60,000 nucleotides of DNA from Lineus longissimus. Its lineage: Eukaryota; Nemertea; Pilidiophora; Heteronemertea; Lineidae. The position numbers were made by a program, and so were the translations under genes. This document shows, one piece after another, positions 23,765 through 34,700 of the stretch (the first letter of the stretch is position 1; each line of letters starts with the position of its first letter). The stretch is from NCBI RefSeq assembly GCF_910592395.1, contig NC_088310.1, positions 16,749,501 through 16,809,500 of the forward strand. Direction: 5' to 3'. The notes beneath the pieces were generated by a model that saw only the letters and a program-made list of their open reading frames with translations, searched no databases and was not told the DNA's origin.

Positions 23765-24442
23765 TACATCTGCAACATTATTACTGCGCCGGTCCCCAAT
23801 GAGGGTTACCAAACCAGTTACACCAATGTGCAACTTCTGAAAATGAGCCAGGTATTTCTCTGCCAGGACCAAGCCACCAGTGAAGCAGTGCAAATGCACT
23901 CGGTGGTCTTTCGACAAATGATGCTTCATTAGCGCCAAGCATTCCTCATCAGCATTCCTGTAGTGAACAATAAGAGGCAGGTTGAGGTGACAGGCCAGTT
24001 CAAACTGTTTGGCAAACACATACCCTTGACATGGGTTAGAAGCATGTGAGTGCCGGCTCTTGTCGAGCCCTGCCTCCCCAACTGCAATGACTTTTACATT
24101 GCTCACAATAATCTCCTTCATCTGTTGGAATACATCCAAATCAAACTGATCTGCCGATTTCGGATGTATTCCAACAGACCCCCAGCAATTTTTTGGCGCC
24201 AGGAGCACAGCAATTTGATCCCAACGCCACGGATGGCAAAAATTTGCTATACAGCCACCAAACCTTGGGGGGAGTGGCAGCCTCTCCATATTCAAACCTT
24301 TCTCTTTCATTATATCAAGATGACAGTGACTATCGAAGATTCGCCCAGATTTTATGTGGGTGAATCTGCAACAATCACGGTTACAGTTGCCGTACAAATT
24401 GGCTGAACAAATGCCTTATACCTCTACCTTGTACTTACAATC

Positions 24443-24770
24443 CATGGCTTCTTAACTGCTGATGATTCTTTCTCCTGCAAAAATGAAACTTAAAAGTAAA
24501 TTTCAATATTTTCATAATTTAAATTACAATACAGATTATATACTTTCAGTGGGATCATCATCTGGCCTAAACTGTAAAATCACGCAAGTTTTATGGCTGA
24601 TCTTCTTGCCCTCAAGCTTGGTAGGATCTTGCAGATACAACGGCAGCGTTTCTTTATTGAGTTCGGTTATTCTTTTGTGGCGTTGTTCGGCTAATCTGGC
24701 ATGAAGCTTCGACTTCTGTACGGCCATTGTTTCTTCCCATGCGGCAGGGCTCGTTATGGTTTAAGGAGCA
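24443..24770 (-). CDS. small exons between the DGTTK gene and TatD, copy 1
   Basis: A frame with MAVQKSKLHARLAEQRHKRI and a later CVILQFRPDDD follows the DGTTK-family stop and ends at a GT donor near 24535. A 36-bp segment (about 24443-24478) is bordered by TTTTTGCAG and GTAAGT. They could be exons linking this region to TatD, but I could not make the reading phases close across all three, so the transcript structure is open. The same segments recur in copy 2 (31427-31753). Confidence 0.4.
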
Positions 24771-27137
24771 TCGGGCTCCACATACTCAAAATTTGCATTC
24801 AATTCTAGAACTTCTAATAAGTTCTTTTTTAACTCGTTTACAGTCAAGGGTTTGGAATTCCGAGTCTGGTAAAACAACTTTGCCTCACCCTTACATTTTA
24901 TAACCTTTTTACGGTACTTCAACTGAGCAATCAGCGCATCTTTTGCTTTTTTTCAGATGTTTCTGCGAATTCATCTACCATTTTGTCTACCTGCTCTTTC
25001 GTCGTCCAAACCATTCCATAATTTGCGAGGTCATTAGTTAGTTTGATGCTATCATCCTGTGCCTTCATCACACCAGCATCCTTCTTCTCTTTCCTAATCA
25101 TCAAGATTTTAATCTTTTCCCTCCGAATCTGCTCTTTCCTCTCCCTATATTTCCGCCGAATATCAGGAAGCTGCTTTCTTGCCTCATCCCAGATTTGTAC
25201 CTTTTCACCATCAGTTTTACTATCAAGCCACTCTGATGTTTTATTGGCGGTCCAAAGGATCATTGTCTCATACAGGTCAGTATTTGCAGCGGGTTTTAGG
25301 CGGATTAGATAATCAAGGACAGTGAAGTCCCTCTCTGACACGATATTTGTCTTTGGTACTGATGCAGCTTGCTTGCGGAGAGCAACTGTGAGAGAGCCAT
25401 CACTGTACTTACCACCTGGCAGATGATCTTTTGCTTGTCTCTCCAATATAAGTAAGAGAGATGAGCACATTAACTCTAGCGCTTGCTGTGTCAACAAGTC
25501 CATTTGAACACTCGAGTTTTCGAAAAGGCTCCAGTACACCTCATCTTTTATCGGCGGAATATCATCGAAAATCACGAACTGTTGCAAAAGAGGAGATGCA
25601 TCTTCACAGAATCTTTCCAGGCACTTCTGGAGCTGCTCCAGGTACGGATTAGTGGAAAGAATGTTGCCACCCTTCTTTAACATGCCTTCGAATGGTTGGG
25701 TCACAAGCTTGAACAGTATGCCCAGCGCACGCATACCAGCAATATTGGGCATTTTGTCCAGGTCTTCTTGGACAGAATTAACAAGTCTGTTTCCCTTACC
25801 ATAAACACAGAAGAACTCGGATATATCATTGCGATGATGATACAGAGCGGCGGCATCCTCGTACACGATGTTAAACCGGTTGCCTTCAAGCGCAGAGATG
25901 TGGCTCTTTCTGCCATTTACAGTCAAAAACGGTTGAAAATAGTTAGCTATCCCAGCTTCATCGGAGCCGCGAGGGTGGAGCAATTTCACCGAGGTTCTAA
26001 TAGAGCGCACTGGACCAGATTTAGCAGTTTGAATTGCAGCTCCCAAGTCGGGCATTTTGTCATAGGCCAGCTCTTCAAAAACATGCAGGGTCTTATCACA
26101 CTCACCTGCAAAGTTCACCAGCTTGTGCATTTTGCAGTAGATATTGCCCAACTTAATGACTTCATCTTTGCTTTCCCTCAGTAGTAAATCCCAGTTGTCA
26201 ATGACACTTGGTAACAACTCTTCACGGATAGTAGCAAATTTCGCATTAAACAACGGATTGGCGGCACCTTGATCGGACATGGTGTTCTTAAAAGAAGTCA
26301 TGATCTCTGCTACTCTCTTCAAACACTCTGGCTCAGATCTTTTCACTTGTGAGCAAATGTCGGACACTATAGATATGAAGTTATCCAATGTGTCTTGGGC
26401 AGAACCAGTTGCTTGTTCACGCAAGCCGAGAGATAATGTCTTACCTTCCAAAGTGGTAGCCTGGAAGTTTTGATACTTCTTTGAGAATTTGGTTGTTCCA
26501 TCACCATGCAAAGTGTGACCAATATTTTGCAATGGGTCAATGCAAGTAGACTTAGCTAACTCGTCCTCAAGTTGCTGGTTGATGACAACTTTTGCTTCAC
26601 CAAGGATTTGCTGCATGACACCAATTGATGGTTCGCGGCCAAGCTTTTTACCGGCAAGTTTTAAAGCGCTATTGATCGACTTGGAGACATTGCGAAGACT
26701 CACCTTGCAATCTGTTACCAAGATGTCAATACATTCACGGAGGGCATCTTTGAATTTGCCATTTTCAAAGACTTCACAACCAGTTGTTCTTGGTCTTCTA
26801 GTACAGCCACAGCGCGATGTCGCTCTCCATTGGCTATCTCCAAGTCTTTCTTTTCATCAATGAGTTTTAAAATAAGTTCATTGTCTCTTACCTGAACTTC
26901 AGAAGGACAGGCGACCTTCAATTCTCTGGTAAGCTTGAATATTCTTGAGCGCAGCTTGGAAATTTCGGATTCATGCTCAACAATCTTGGACTTGGATTGC
27001 CCAAGGACCAATTCCTTCTCCATCAGAAAACTTTCCTTCTCTGCAACTTGACGGTGCAGTGTGTCAATAATTTGCTTCTGTTGTTCTAATTGGCTTTTAC
27101 AATTATCAAGAGAAACAATGCGGCGGGACAGCTTTTT

Positions 27138-27838
27138 GGCTCACCTGTGAGCCTTTACCATCACGCAGCGTCCGTCATCGTCGTCCGTCGTCGTCGTCCG
27201 TCGTCGTTAGACATGGGTGGCACGTTTTGTTACCGCTAAAGCCACTGAACTGAAACTTAGTACACATGTACCCCTTGGTGACCACTACTCAGAGACCAAA
27301 ACGCGGTCTCATATGTTTCACGGTTTGGCCACCAGGGGGCCAAAGGTAAAAAATGAAGAAATGCGTTTTCTCCCTTATTACTGGTCCGAAAAATTTGAAA
27401 AAAATATGGTAGGTACTTCTACTAATGGGACATCACATATCCTCCGGGTTTTTGATTTGACCTAATTTTCAAGGTAAGATAGGTCAAAGTTCGCCGACGG
27501 CACCGCTGTTAGTCAATGGTGGCACGTTTTGTAACCGCTGAGGCTATTGAACTCAAACTTGATACATATATACCCTTGGGTGACCTTTACTCAGAGACTG
27601 AATCGTGGTGTCATACGATTTACAGTTTGGCCAATAGGGGGCCAAAGGTCAACAACTGATTACCACACCAAATTAGACCTTGTATTTACAAATGCACATC
27701 ATGTGCACCATACAGGGATCATTGACAATTGCTGGTCTGACCATAAAATGATATATACAGCTTTACCAATGTCAGAATCACTGACTCCATAGCCTCCCCT
27801 TCGACACAGGTGAGCACATGGTCCCTGGACCATTTCAT
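27138..27838. mobile_element. 0.7-kb non-autonomous element, family B, copy 1
   Basis: The left end is a GGCTCACCTGTGAGCC hairpin followed by GTC/GTCC repeats. The right end is CAGGTGAGCACATGG with palindrome ATGGTCCCTGGACCAT before TTCA. The interior shares GGCACGTTTTGTTACC, CCACCAGGGGGC and AGGTAAGATAGGTCA with family A. It sits in a T-run inside the coiled-coil region of the DGTTK gene; deleting it with two T residues joins the host frame without a shift. Confidence 0.8.
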
Positions 27839-28462
27839 TTAAGGTAAGATTTTTTTCTGACAAATACTTATCCTTTGATTCTTTGTTTTTGGCACTCTGG
27901 TATTTCAAGGATAGGAGGGTTTGACTTTCAGTCAGAATTTCAAAATTTTGCGCTCTCACTTCAGTGTGATGGACTGACAATGCATTGAACTTCGAAGACA
28001 AGTTCTCCCTATCCGCTTTTGACTTAAGCTTAACTGCTAGCGCCTGATCAGGAGCAGCTTCAAGTTGGATGACTTCTAATTTTTTCATAGATCTTGTTCC
28101 ATTTCTTTCAATTTTCTTTTCAAACCCCTAACCTGAATAGCATTCTGGCGGTTACGATAACGAATGCAGTTACTGTTTGCATCGGTTCCTGCAGGCCTAC
28201 TTAAAGAAGCCGTAGGTTCAATGCCTTTGGCGACAGGGACGGCAAACAATCTCGCAAAAAACTCATCCTTGTCCTTCTTGTTTTTGACTATTTTCATGCG
28301 AAATTCAAATTCTACTTTCTGTATTTTACTAGAAAGAGTTCTTGATTTGGAGTCATCGGTGCAGTACGATTTAAATTGAGGATACGCCTCAGTAAAGAGC
28401 GACACAAGTGTGATATAACCATTTGGTCTTTGCCTGTCACCAGAGGAGTTCCAACATCCCAA

Positions 28463-29149
28463 ATCTTATATGCTTCACCATAGATAGGTAGCCATGACCA
28501 ATATCAGAGAGAAGAGTAGCTGAAGAAAGGAGACGACAGATGAGAAAAGCAACAGATGATAACAGATATTTCAAATAAGACAAGACTCAAGAGAGGAAGT
28601 GAAGAAAAAATACAATAACAATTTTTTCACTGAATTTTCGCTACAAAAGCTATATATTCACAACAGTCAAACGTTAGAAGTGTCCAAAAGGGACTTGGGT
28701 AACTGTCACTAGCTAAAAAAAGATTGAAAAACCTTCAAAACCTTTCAGAAACCTTCCCAAACGATATCAAAACATTGGAAACAGCTGACCAGAGAAGCTT
28801 AATTTAATTGACGAAGTACCCGGATGTTGATAAAAATGGCCGTGCCAGTGCATCACAGGAGAAAAGAGCAGGGGAGTGGCTTTTCACTCTCCTTAATCAT
28901 GCTAGGAGTGTGAATCACACACACCAAAATCACACCCCCTGAAGCAGCTAGGAGCTCAGTTCGGGTAATGGGGAAAAGTCATGTTGATGGGATCGACACC
29001 ACAGAGCAGGAGCATGACGAGCAGCTTGTTTGCATGTACTGTTATGTAACATGTCATTAAATTGCATGACCATGATCTATGTGTGTTTTATATGTTGTTT
29101 TGACTTCAACTAATTCATTGGTGGTAGCTGTAACCCTGCCTACTTCTCC
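28463..29149. other. intronic or intergenic sequence, copy 1
   Basis: Non-coding sequence between the zinc-finger exon and the next exon of the DGTTK gene. It is repeated at 35438-36120 in copy 2. No internal repeat or regulatory motif stands out. Confidence 0.4.
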
Positions 29150-29408
29150 TTAGTTAGCACTGTATTCAAAATCAGTCCCAGTACAAAATGTCAGCGATGC
29201 TTCTCTGGCATTCCCACGCACACGAAAGTCCCCTCTCAGCCGATCAGCATAACGGGCGCATATTTTGCAATAAACGCCACAGACGTATGTTTTGCCGTCC
29301 TTCATATATGTGCTGTACCCGAAGCTGTCAGAGTTATGGTATTTGAGAAATGTGTGCAATTGCGCAGTGCCAGATGAATCATCATCTCTTTTTCTTCTTC
29401 GACGCCAT

Positions 29409-30256
29409 GTTGTTAATGCTGTGAAAGACGGAGCTGCTGATTGGTCGGAAAGAATATACAAACTTCTAACAGCCAATCAGCAAGCTCGTACTGCAAACCA
29501 AGGCAGGGTCTGCCGAAGACACTTCGGCAATGCTCGGGAATGTCCGTGATCAGCTGAGTGTAAAAACATTCAAAAACATTATAAAATGCCAGGAGCGCGA
29601 CTTTTCACTCTCCTTGATCTGATTTTGGGAGCGCAGAGGAGCGCGAGCGCGTTCGCGCCCCTTATACGTGATGCACTGCCGTGCGCTCCACGCGGCAGGG
29701 TTGGAACTAATTTGGATTTTAAAATTGTTTTTTCCGCGGGAACTGTCAAACTTTTTTTTTTTAAACTGTTCACGATATCAACAATGACTACTTAATTCTT
29801 CTAAATATCACTTCTATGAAGTTTTATGCAGGACGAACATATGATTTTACGAGCTACCAAAACTTAGAAACGTCTAAAATCGGGAAATATTGAGCAAAAT
29901 CGGTATGGTTTTCTGCCAACCTCAAAAGTTTGACAAGCAGAGGTCATTTCCGTTGAAATAATTTGTAAAGGTCACATACCCATTAGCGGAAAAAAGGCGC
30001 CAAAGTTGAGTAGCAAGTGACAGGTAGCCACGCCCCCATGCCGCGCTTATTTGCATCTCATTATGGCGGTCGCAAAGATCAAAGCCGCGGCGAAAGTTGT
30101 GCGTAATTTGTAATATCTCAGCAAATAGTGAATGAATTTCGTTGAAATTTGAAAGAATGAAAGATTAGATACCTGGTTACCTTGGGTCTTCGTGCCGAAA
30201 TTAATCGATCTTCTACAGTTAGGTGAAATTTTTTGAGTCATTTTTCGTGCATGACG
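29409..30256. promoter_or_regulatory. GC-rich spacer between two divergently decayed genes, copy 1
   Basis: Between the zinc-knuckle frame and the start of the DGTTK gene lies a locally CpG-rich block (about 29620-29710, GAGCGCGAGCGCG and CACGCGGCAGGG) in AT-rich surroundings. Its position upstream of the DGTTK start suggests a promoter region. It is repeated at 36379-37226. There is no direct evidence of transcription. Confidence 0.3.
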
Positions 30257-30926
30257 CTAAAATTCGCCGACGGGACGTGACCTGAACACCCTAACATCAC
30301 ACTCAGCATCAACCTTGCTGTTTGGAGCATCTACCATATCACATGTATGCTCCGAGGCACTTACTACCTCAGTTACATCATTCAGGACCAGATACCCTCG
30401 GGATACTTCCTTTACCAAAGTATCTGACGCTGAATGCAAAATTCCAAACGGGCATCGTCACCCGTAATCTCGGCGTCAATTAACTTTGACGTCACCATGA
30501 CTACAAGGTCATCCAAGACGTCTTTGTCCTCACGACAATTTGCCTGACAATCTGGGGCCTCTAACTTTCCCCCATTATTGGCTACACCGCTTACAGATAT
30601 CTCACTCTCATTCTCATCCTGAGTTTCTGAGCTTATATCTCTTGCTTTCTGACCACGACACACTGCTGACGAGTTATCTGACAAGAGTTTCTTATCTACC
30701 GCTGGTAAACTATCACTTGAGCTGGGTCTAATTTCAAACACTTCTTCTTCTTCAAATCTAGTGTTCACAGACTTCCCGACCGTCCCCCGACCCTCAGGCA
30801 CGGTCCCGACTAGTTTTAACGGTGGTATATTACCACCGCCGTCCGCCTTAAACGCAGGAGCAGACGGAGACATGTTGCTTGTTGTAGGCCTATCAACATT
30901 GCCTTGACCATTACCACTACCAGTTC
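30257..30926 (-). pseudogene. zinc-knuckle gene C-terminal part, truncated copy
   Basis: This is the 3' part of the gene seen more fully at 37227-38083: TRFEEEEVFEIRPSSSDS, an acidic serine-rich middle and RVFRSRPVGEF at the end. The CCHC knuckle has been lost at the duplication junction. A one-base loss near 30440 also shifts the frame before the C-terminus. The function is unknown; the sequence is low-complexity and acidic. Confidence 0.6.
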
Positions 30927-31380
30927 CCTCATCAGCATTCCTGTAGTGAACAATAAGAGGCAGGTTGAGGTGACAGGCCAGTTCAAACTGTTTGGCAAAC
31001 ACATACCCTTGACATGGGTTAGAAGCATGTGAGTGCCGGCTCTTGTCGAGCCCTGCCTCCCCAACTGCAATGACTTTTACATTGCTCACAATAATCTCCT
31101 TCATCTGTTGGAATACATCCAAATCAAACTGATCTGCCGATTTCGGATGTATTCCAACAGACCCCCAGCAATTTTTTGGCACCAGGAGCCCAGCAATTTG
31201 ATCCCAACGCCACGGATGGCAAAAATTTGCTATACAGCCACCAAACCTTGGGGGGAGTGGCAGCCTCTCCATATTCAAACCTTTCTCTTTCATTATATCA
31301 AGATGACAGTGACTGTCGAAGATTCGCCCAGATTTTATGTGGGTGAATCTGCAACAATCACGGTTACAGTTGCCGTACAA
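30412..31380 (-). pseudogene. chimeric TatD/zinc-knuckle reading frame at the duplication junction
   Basis: A single 322-codon open frame begins as TatD (CCCH-like finger, FDSHCHLD, GEAGLD, LIVHYRNADE). At the tandem junction (30927-30929) it continues in frame into the glycine-rich and acidic part of the zinc-knuckle gene (GTGSGNGQGNV onward). The TatD half lacks the HCFTG histidine and the TDAPY aspartate, so it should not be catalytically complete. The fusion is a product of the duplication, not an ancestral gene. Confidence 0.8.
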
Positions 31381-31743
31381 ATTGGCTGAACAAATGCCTT
31401 ATACCTCTACCTTGTACTTACAATCCATGGCTTCTTAACTGCTGATGATTCTTTCTCCTGCAAAAATGAAACTTAAAAGTAAATTTCAATATTTTCATAA
31501 TTTAAATTACAATACAGATTATATACTTTCAGTGGGATCATCATCTGGCCTAAACTGTAAAATCACGCAAGTTTTATGGCTGATCTTCTTGCCCTCAAGC
31601 TTGGTAGGATCTTGCAGATACAACGGCAGCGTTTCTTTATTGAGTTCGGTTATTCTTTTGTGGCGTTGTTCGGCTAATCTGGCATGAAGCTTCGACTTCT
31701 GTACGGCCATTGTTTCTTCCCATGCGGCAGGGCTCGTTATGGT

Positions 31744-34700
31744 TTAAGGAGCATCGGGCTCCACATACTCAAAATTTGCATTCAATTCTAGAACTTCTAA
31801 TAAGTTCTTTTTTAACTCGTTTACAGTCAAGGGTTTGGAATTCCGAGTCTGGTAAAACAACTTTGCCTCACCCTTACATTTTATAACCTTTTTACGGTAC
31901 TTCAACTGAGCAATCAGCGCATCTTTTGCTTTTTTTTCAGATGTTTCTGCGAATTCATCTACCATTTTGTCTACCTGCTCTTTCGTCGTCAAAACCATTC
32001 CATAATTTGCGAGGTCATTAGTTAGTTTGATGCTATCATCCTGTGCCTTCATCTCACCAGCATCCTTCTTCTCTTTCCTAATCATCAAGATTTTAATCTT
32101 TTCCCTCCGAATCTGCTCTTTCCTCTCCCTATATTTCCGCCGAATATCAGGAAGCTGCTTTCTTGCCTCATCCCAGATTTGTACCTTTTCACCATCAGTT
32201 TTACTACCAAGCCACTCTGATGTTTTATTGGCGGTCCAAAGGATCATTGTCTCATACAGGTCAGTATTTGCAGCGGGTTTTAGGCGGATTAGATAATCAA
32301 GGACAGTGAAGTCCCTCTCTGACACGATATTTGTCTTTGGTACTGATGCAGCTTGCTTGCGGAGAGCAACTGTGAGAGAGCCATCACTGTACTTACCACC
32401 TGGCAGATGATCTTTTGCTTGTCTCTCCAATATAAGTAAGAGAGATGAGCACATTAACTCTAGCGCTTGCTGTGTCAACAAGTCCATTTGAACACTCGAG
32501 TTTTCGAAAAGGCTCCAGTACACCTCATCTTTTATCGGCGGAATATCATCGAAAATCACGAACTGTTGCAAAAGAGGAGATGCATCTTCACAGAATCTTT
32601 CCAGGCACTTCTGGAGCTGCTCCAGGTACGGATTAGTGGAAAGAATGTTGCCACCCTTCTTTAACATGCCTTCGAATGGTTGGGTCACAAGCTTGAACAG
32701 TATGCCCAGCGCACGCATACCAGCAATATTGGGCATTTTGTCCAGGTCTTCTTGGACAGAATTAACAAGTCTGTTTCCCTTACCATAAACACAGAAGAAC
32801 TCGGATATATCATTGCGATGATGATACAGAGCGGCGGCATCCTCGTACACGATGTTAAACCGGTTGCCTTCAAGCGCAGAGATGTGGCTCTTTCTGCCAT
32901 TTACAGTCAAAAACGGTTGAAAATAGTTAGCTATCCCAGCTTCATCGGAGCCGCGAGGGTGGAGCAATTTCACCGAGGTTCTAATAGAGCGCACTGGACC
33001 AGATTTAGCAGTTTGAATTGCAGCTCCCAAGTCGGGCATTTTGTCATAGGCCAGCTCTTCAAAAACATGCAGGGTCTTATCACACTCACCTGCAAAGTTC
33101 ACCAGCTTGTGCATTTTGCAGTAGATATTGCCCAACTTAATGACTTCATCTTTGCTTTCCCTCAGTAGTAAATCCCAGTTGTCAATGACACTTGGTAACA
33201 ACTCTTCACGGATAGTAGCAAATTTCGCATTAAACAACGGATTGGCGGCACCTTGATCGGACATGGTGTTCTTAAAAGAAGTCATGATCTCTGCTACTCT
33301 CTTCAAACACTCTGGCTCAGATCTTTTCACTTGTGAGCAAATGTCGGACACTATAGATATGAAGTTATCCAATGTGTCTTGGGCAGAACCAGTTGCTTGT
33401 TCACGCAAGCCGAGAGATAATGTCTTACCTTCCAAAGTGGTAGCCTGGAAGTTTTGATACTTCTTTGAGAATTTGGTTGTTCCATCACCATGCAAAGTGT
33501 GACCAATATTTTGCAATGGGTCAATGCAAGAAGACTCGTCCTCAAGTTGCTGGTTGATGACAACTTTTGCTTCACCAAGGATTTGCTGCATGACACCAAT
33601 TGATGGTTCGCGGCCAAGCTTTTTACCGGCAAGTTTTAAAGCGCTATTGATCGACTTGGAGACATTGCGAAGACTCACCTTGCAATCTGTTACCAAGATG
33701 ACAATACATTCACGGAGGGCATCTTTGAATTTGCCATTTTCAAAGACTTCACAACCAGTTGTTCTTGGTCTTCTAGTACAGCCACAGCGCGATGTAGCTC
33801 TCCATTGGCTATCTCCAAGTCTTTCTTTTCATCAATGAGTTTTAAAATAAGTTCATTGTCTCTTACCTGAACTTCAGAAGGACAGGCGACCTTCAATTCT
33901 CTGGTAAGCTTGAATATTCTTGAGCGCAGCTTGGAAATTTCGGATTCATGCTCAACAATCTTGGACTTGGATTGCCCAAGGACCAATTCCTTCTCCATCA
34001 GAAAACTTTCCTTCTCTGCAACTTGACGGTGCAGTGTGTCAATAATTTGCTTCTGTTGTTCTAATTGGCTTTTACAATTATCAAGAGAAACAATGCGGCG
34101 GGACAGCTTTTTGGCTCACCTGTGAGCCTTTACCATCACGCAGCGTCCGTCGTCGTCGTCCGTCGTCGTCGTCCGTCGTCGTTAGACATGGGTGGCACGT
34201 TTTGTTACCGCTAAAGCCACTGAACTGAAACTTAGTACACATGTACCCCTTGGTGACCACTACTCAGAGACCAAAACGCGGTCTCATATGTTTCACGGTT
34301 TGGCCACCAGGGGGCCAAAGGTAAAAAATGAAGAAATGCGTTTTCTCCCTTATTACTGGTCCGAAAAATTTGAAAAAAATATGGTAGGTACTTCTACTAA
34401 TGGGACATCACATATCCTCCGGGTTTTTGATTTGACCTAATTTTCAAGGTAAGATAGGTCAAAGTTCGCCGACGGCACCGCTGTTAGTCAATGGTGGCAC
34501 GTTTTGTAACCGCTGAGGCTATTGAACTCAAACTTGGTACATATATACCCTTGGGTGACCTTTACTTAGAGACTGAATCGTGGTGTCATACGATTTACGG
34601 TTTGGCCAATAGGGGGCCAAAGGTCAACAACTGATTACCACACCAAATTAGACCTTGTATTTACAAATGCACATCATGTGCACCATACAGGGATCATTGA

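Larger units (their letters stand above)
21540..24402 (-). pseudogene. TatD-family metal-dependent DNase (TATDN2-like), split by a Sailor transposon
   Basis: The exon begins at an AG acceptor near 24402 with a CCCH-like finger (NLYGNCNRDCCRFTH). The TatD fold follows: FDSHCHLD (HxH metal pair), GSVGIHP, AVGEAGLD, LIVHYRNADE and HLHCFTG. Frame and homology resume beyond the insert with IPLNRLLLETDAPYHVP, which holds the last metal-binding Asp. The 2.11-kb transposon at 21655-23764 sits between NVADV and AKNIPL. Removing it with one TA restores the frame, so all TatD ligands were present before insertion. Homology fades after HPGMVLH near 21560. As it stands the gene cannot make a full protein. 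Confidence 0.85.
24931..29408 (-). pseudogene. DGTTK-family gene (zinc finger, coiled coil, transposase-like), copy 1
   Basis: Order on the minus strand: a short zinc-finger exon (29408-29150; YVCGVYCKICARYADRLRG), an exon with SSGDRQRPNGYITLVSLF (28462-28085), a coiled-coil region split by a family B element, and a 596-codon frame (26721-24931) with GHTLHGDGTTKFSKKYQNF, NTMSDQGAANPLFNAKF and a charged C-terminal coil. This architecture recurs in many aquatic animal genomes as an unnamed multicopy family; spaced D residues in DGTTK and SDQGA suggest an RNase H-like core, which is an inference. Copy 1 is damaged: an extra base right after MASKKK, and one T fewer in a T-run near 24950 that ends the frame early. 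Confidence 0.7.
23944..30926. repeat. tandem duplication unit, copy 1 (6.98 kb)
   Basis: This stretch is repeated directly as 30927-37908, with near-identity by eye over the whole length. The offset drifts from 6983 to 6970 and back to 6982 through small indels. It holds the 5' part of TatD, one DGTTK-family gene and the C-terminal part of a zinc-knuckle gene. At the junction the outgoing and incoming flanks share only CCT. Confidence 0.95.

Noticed and set aside
24402-24535. One continuous DGTTK-TatD fusion protein in copy 1
   Set aside because: Tested with the visible splice sites: the reading phases do not close and a stop appears, so only linkage is claimed.
25696-26184. Plus-strand 162-codon frame, repeated at 32680
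   Set aside because: It is antisense to the DGTTK main frame, which has better composition and domain motifs.
29586-29795. Plus-strand 69-codon frame (repeated at 36556)
   Set aside because: It lies in a CpG-rich spacer, has no domain, and is duplicated only because the whole unit is.
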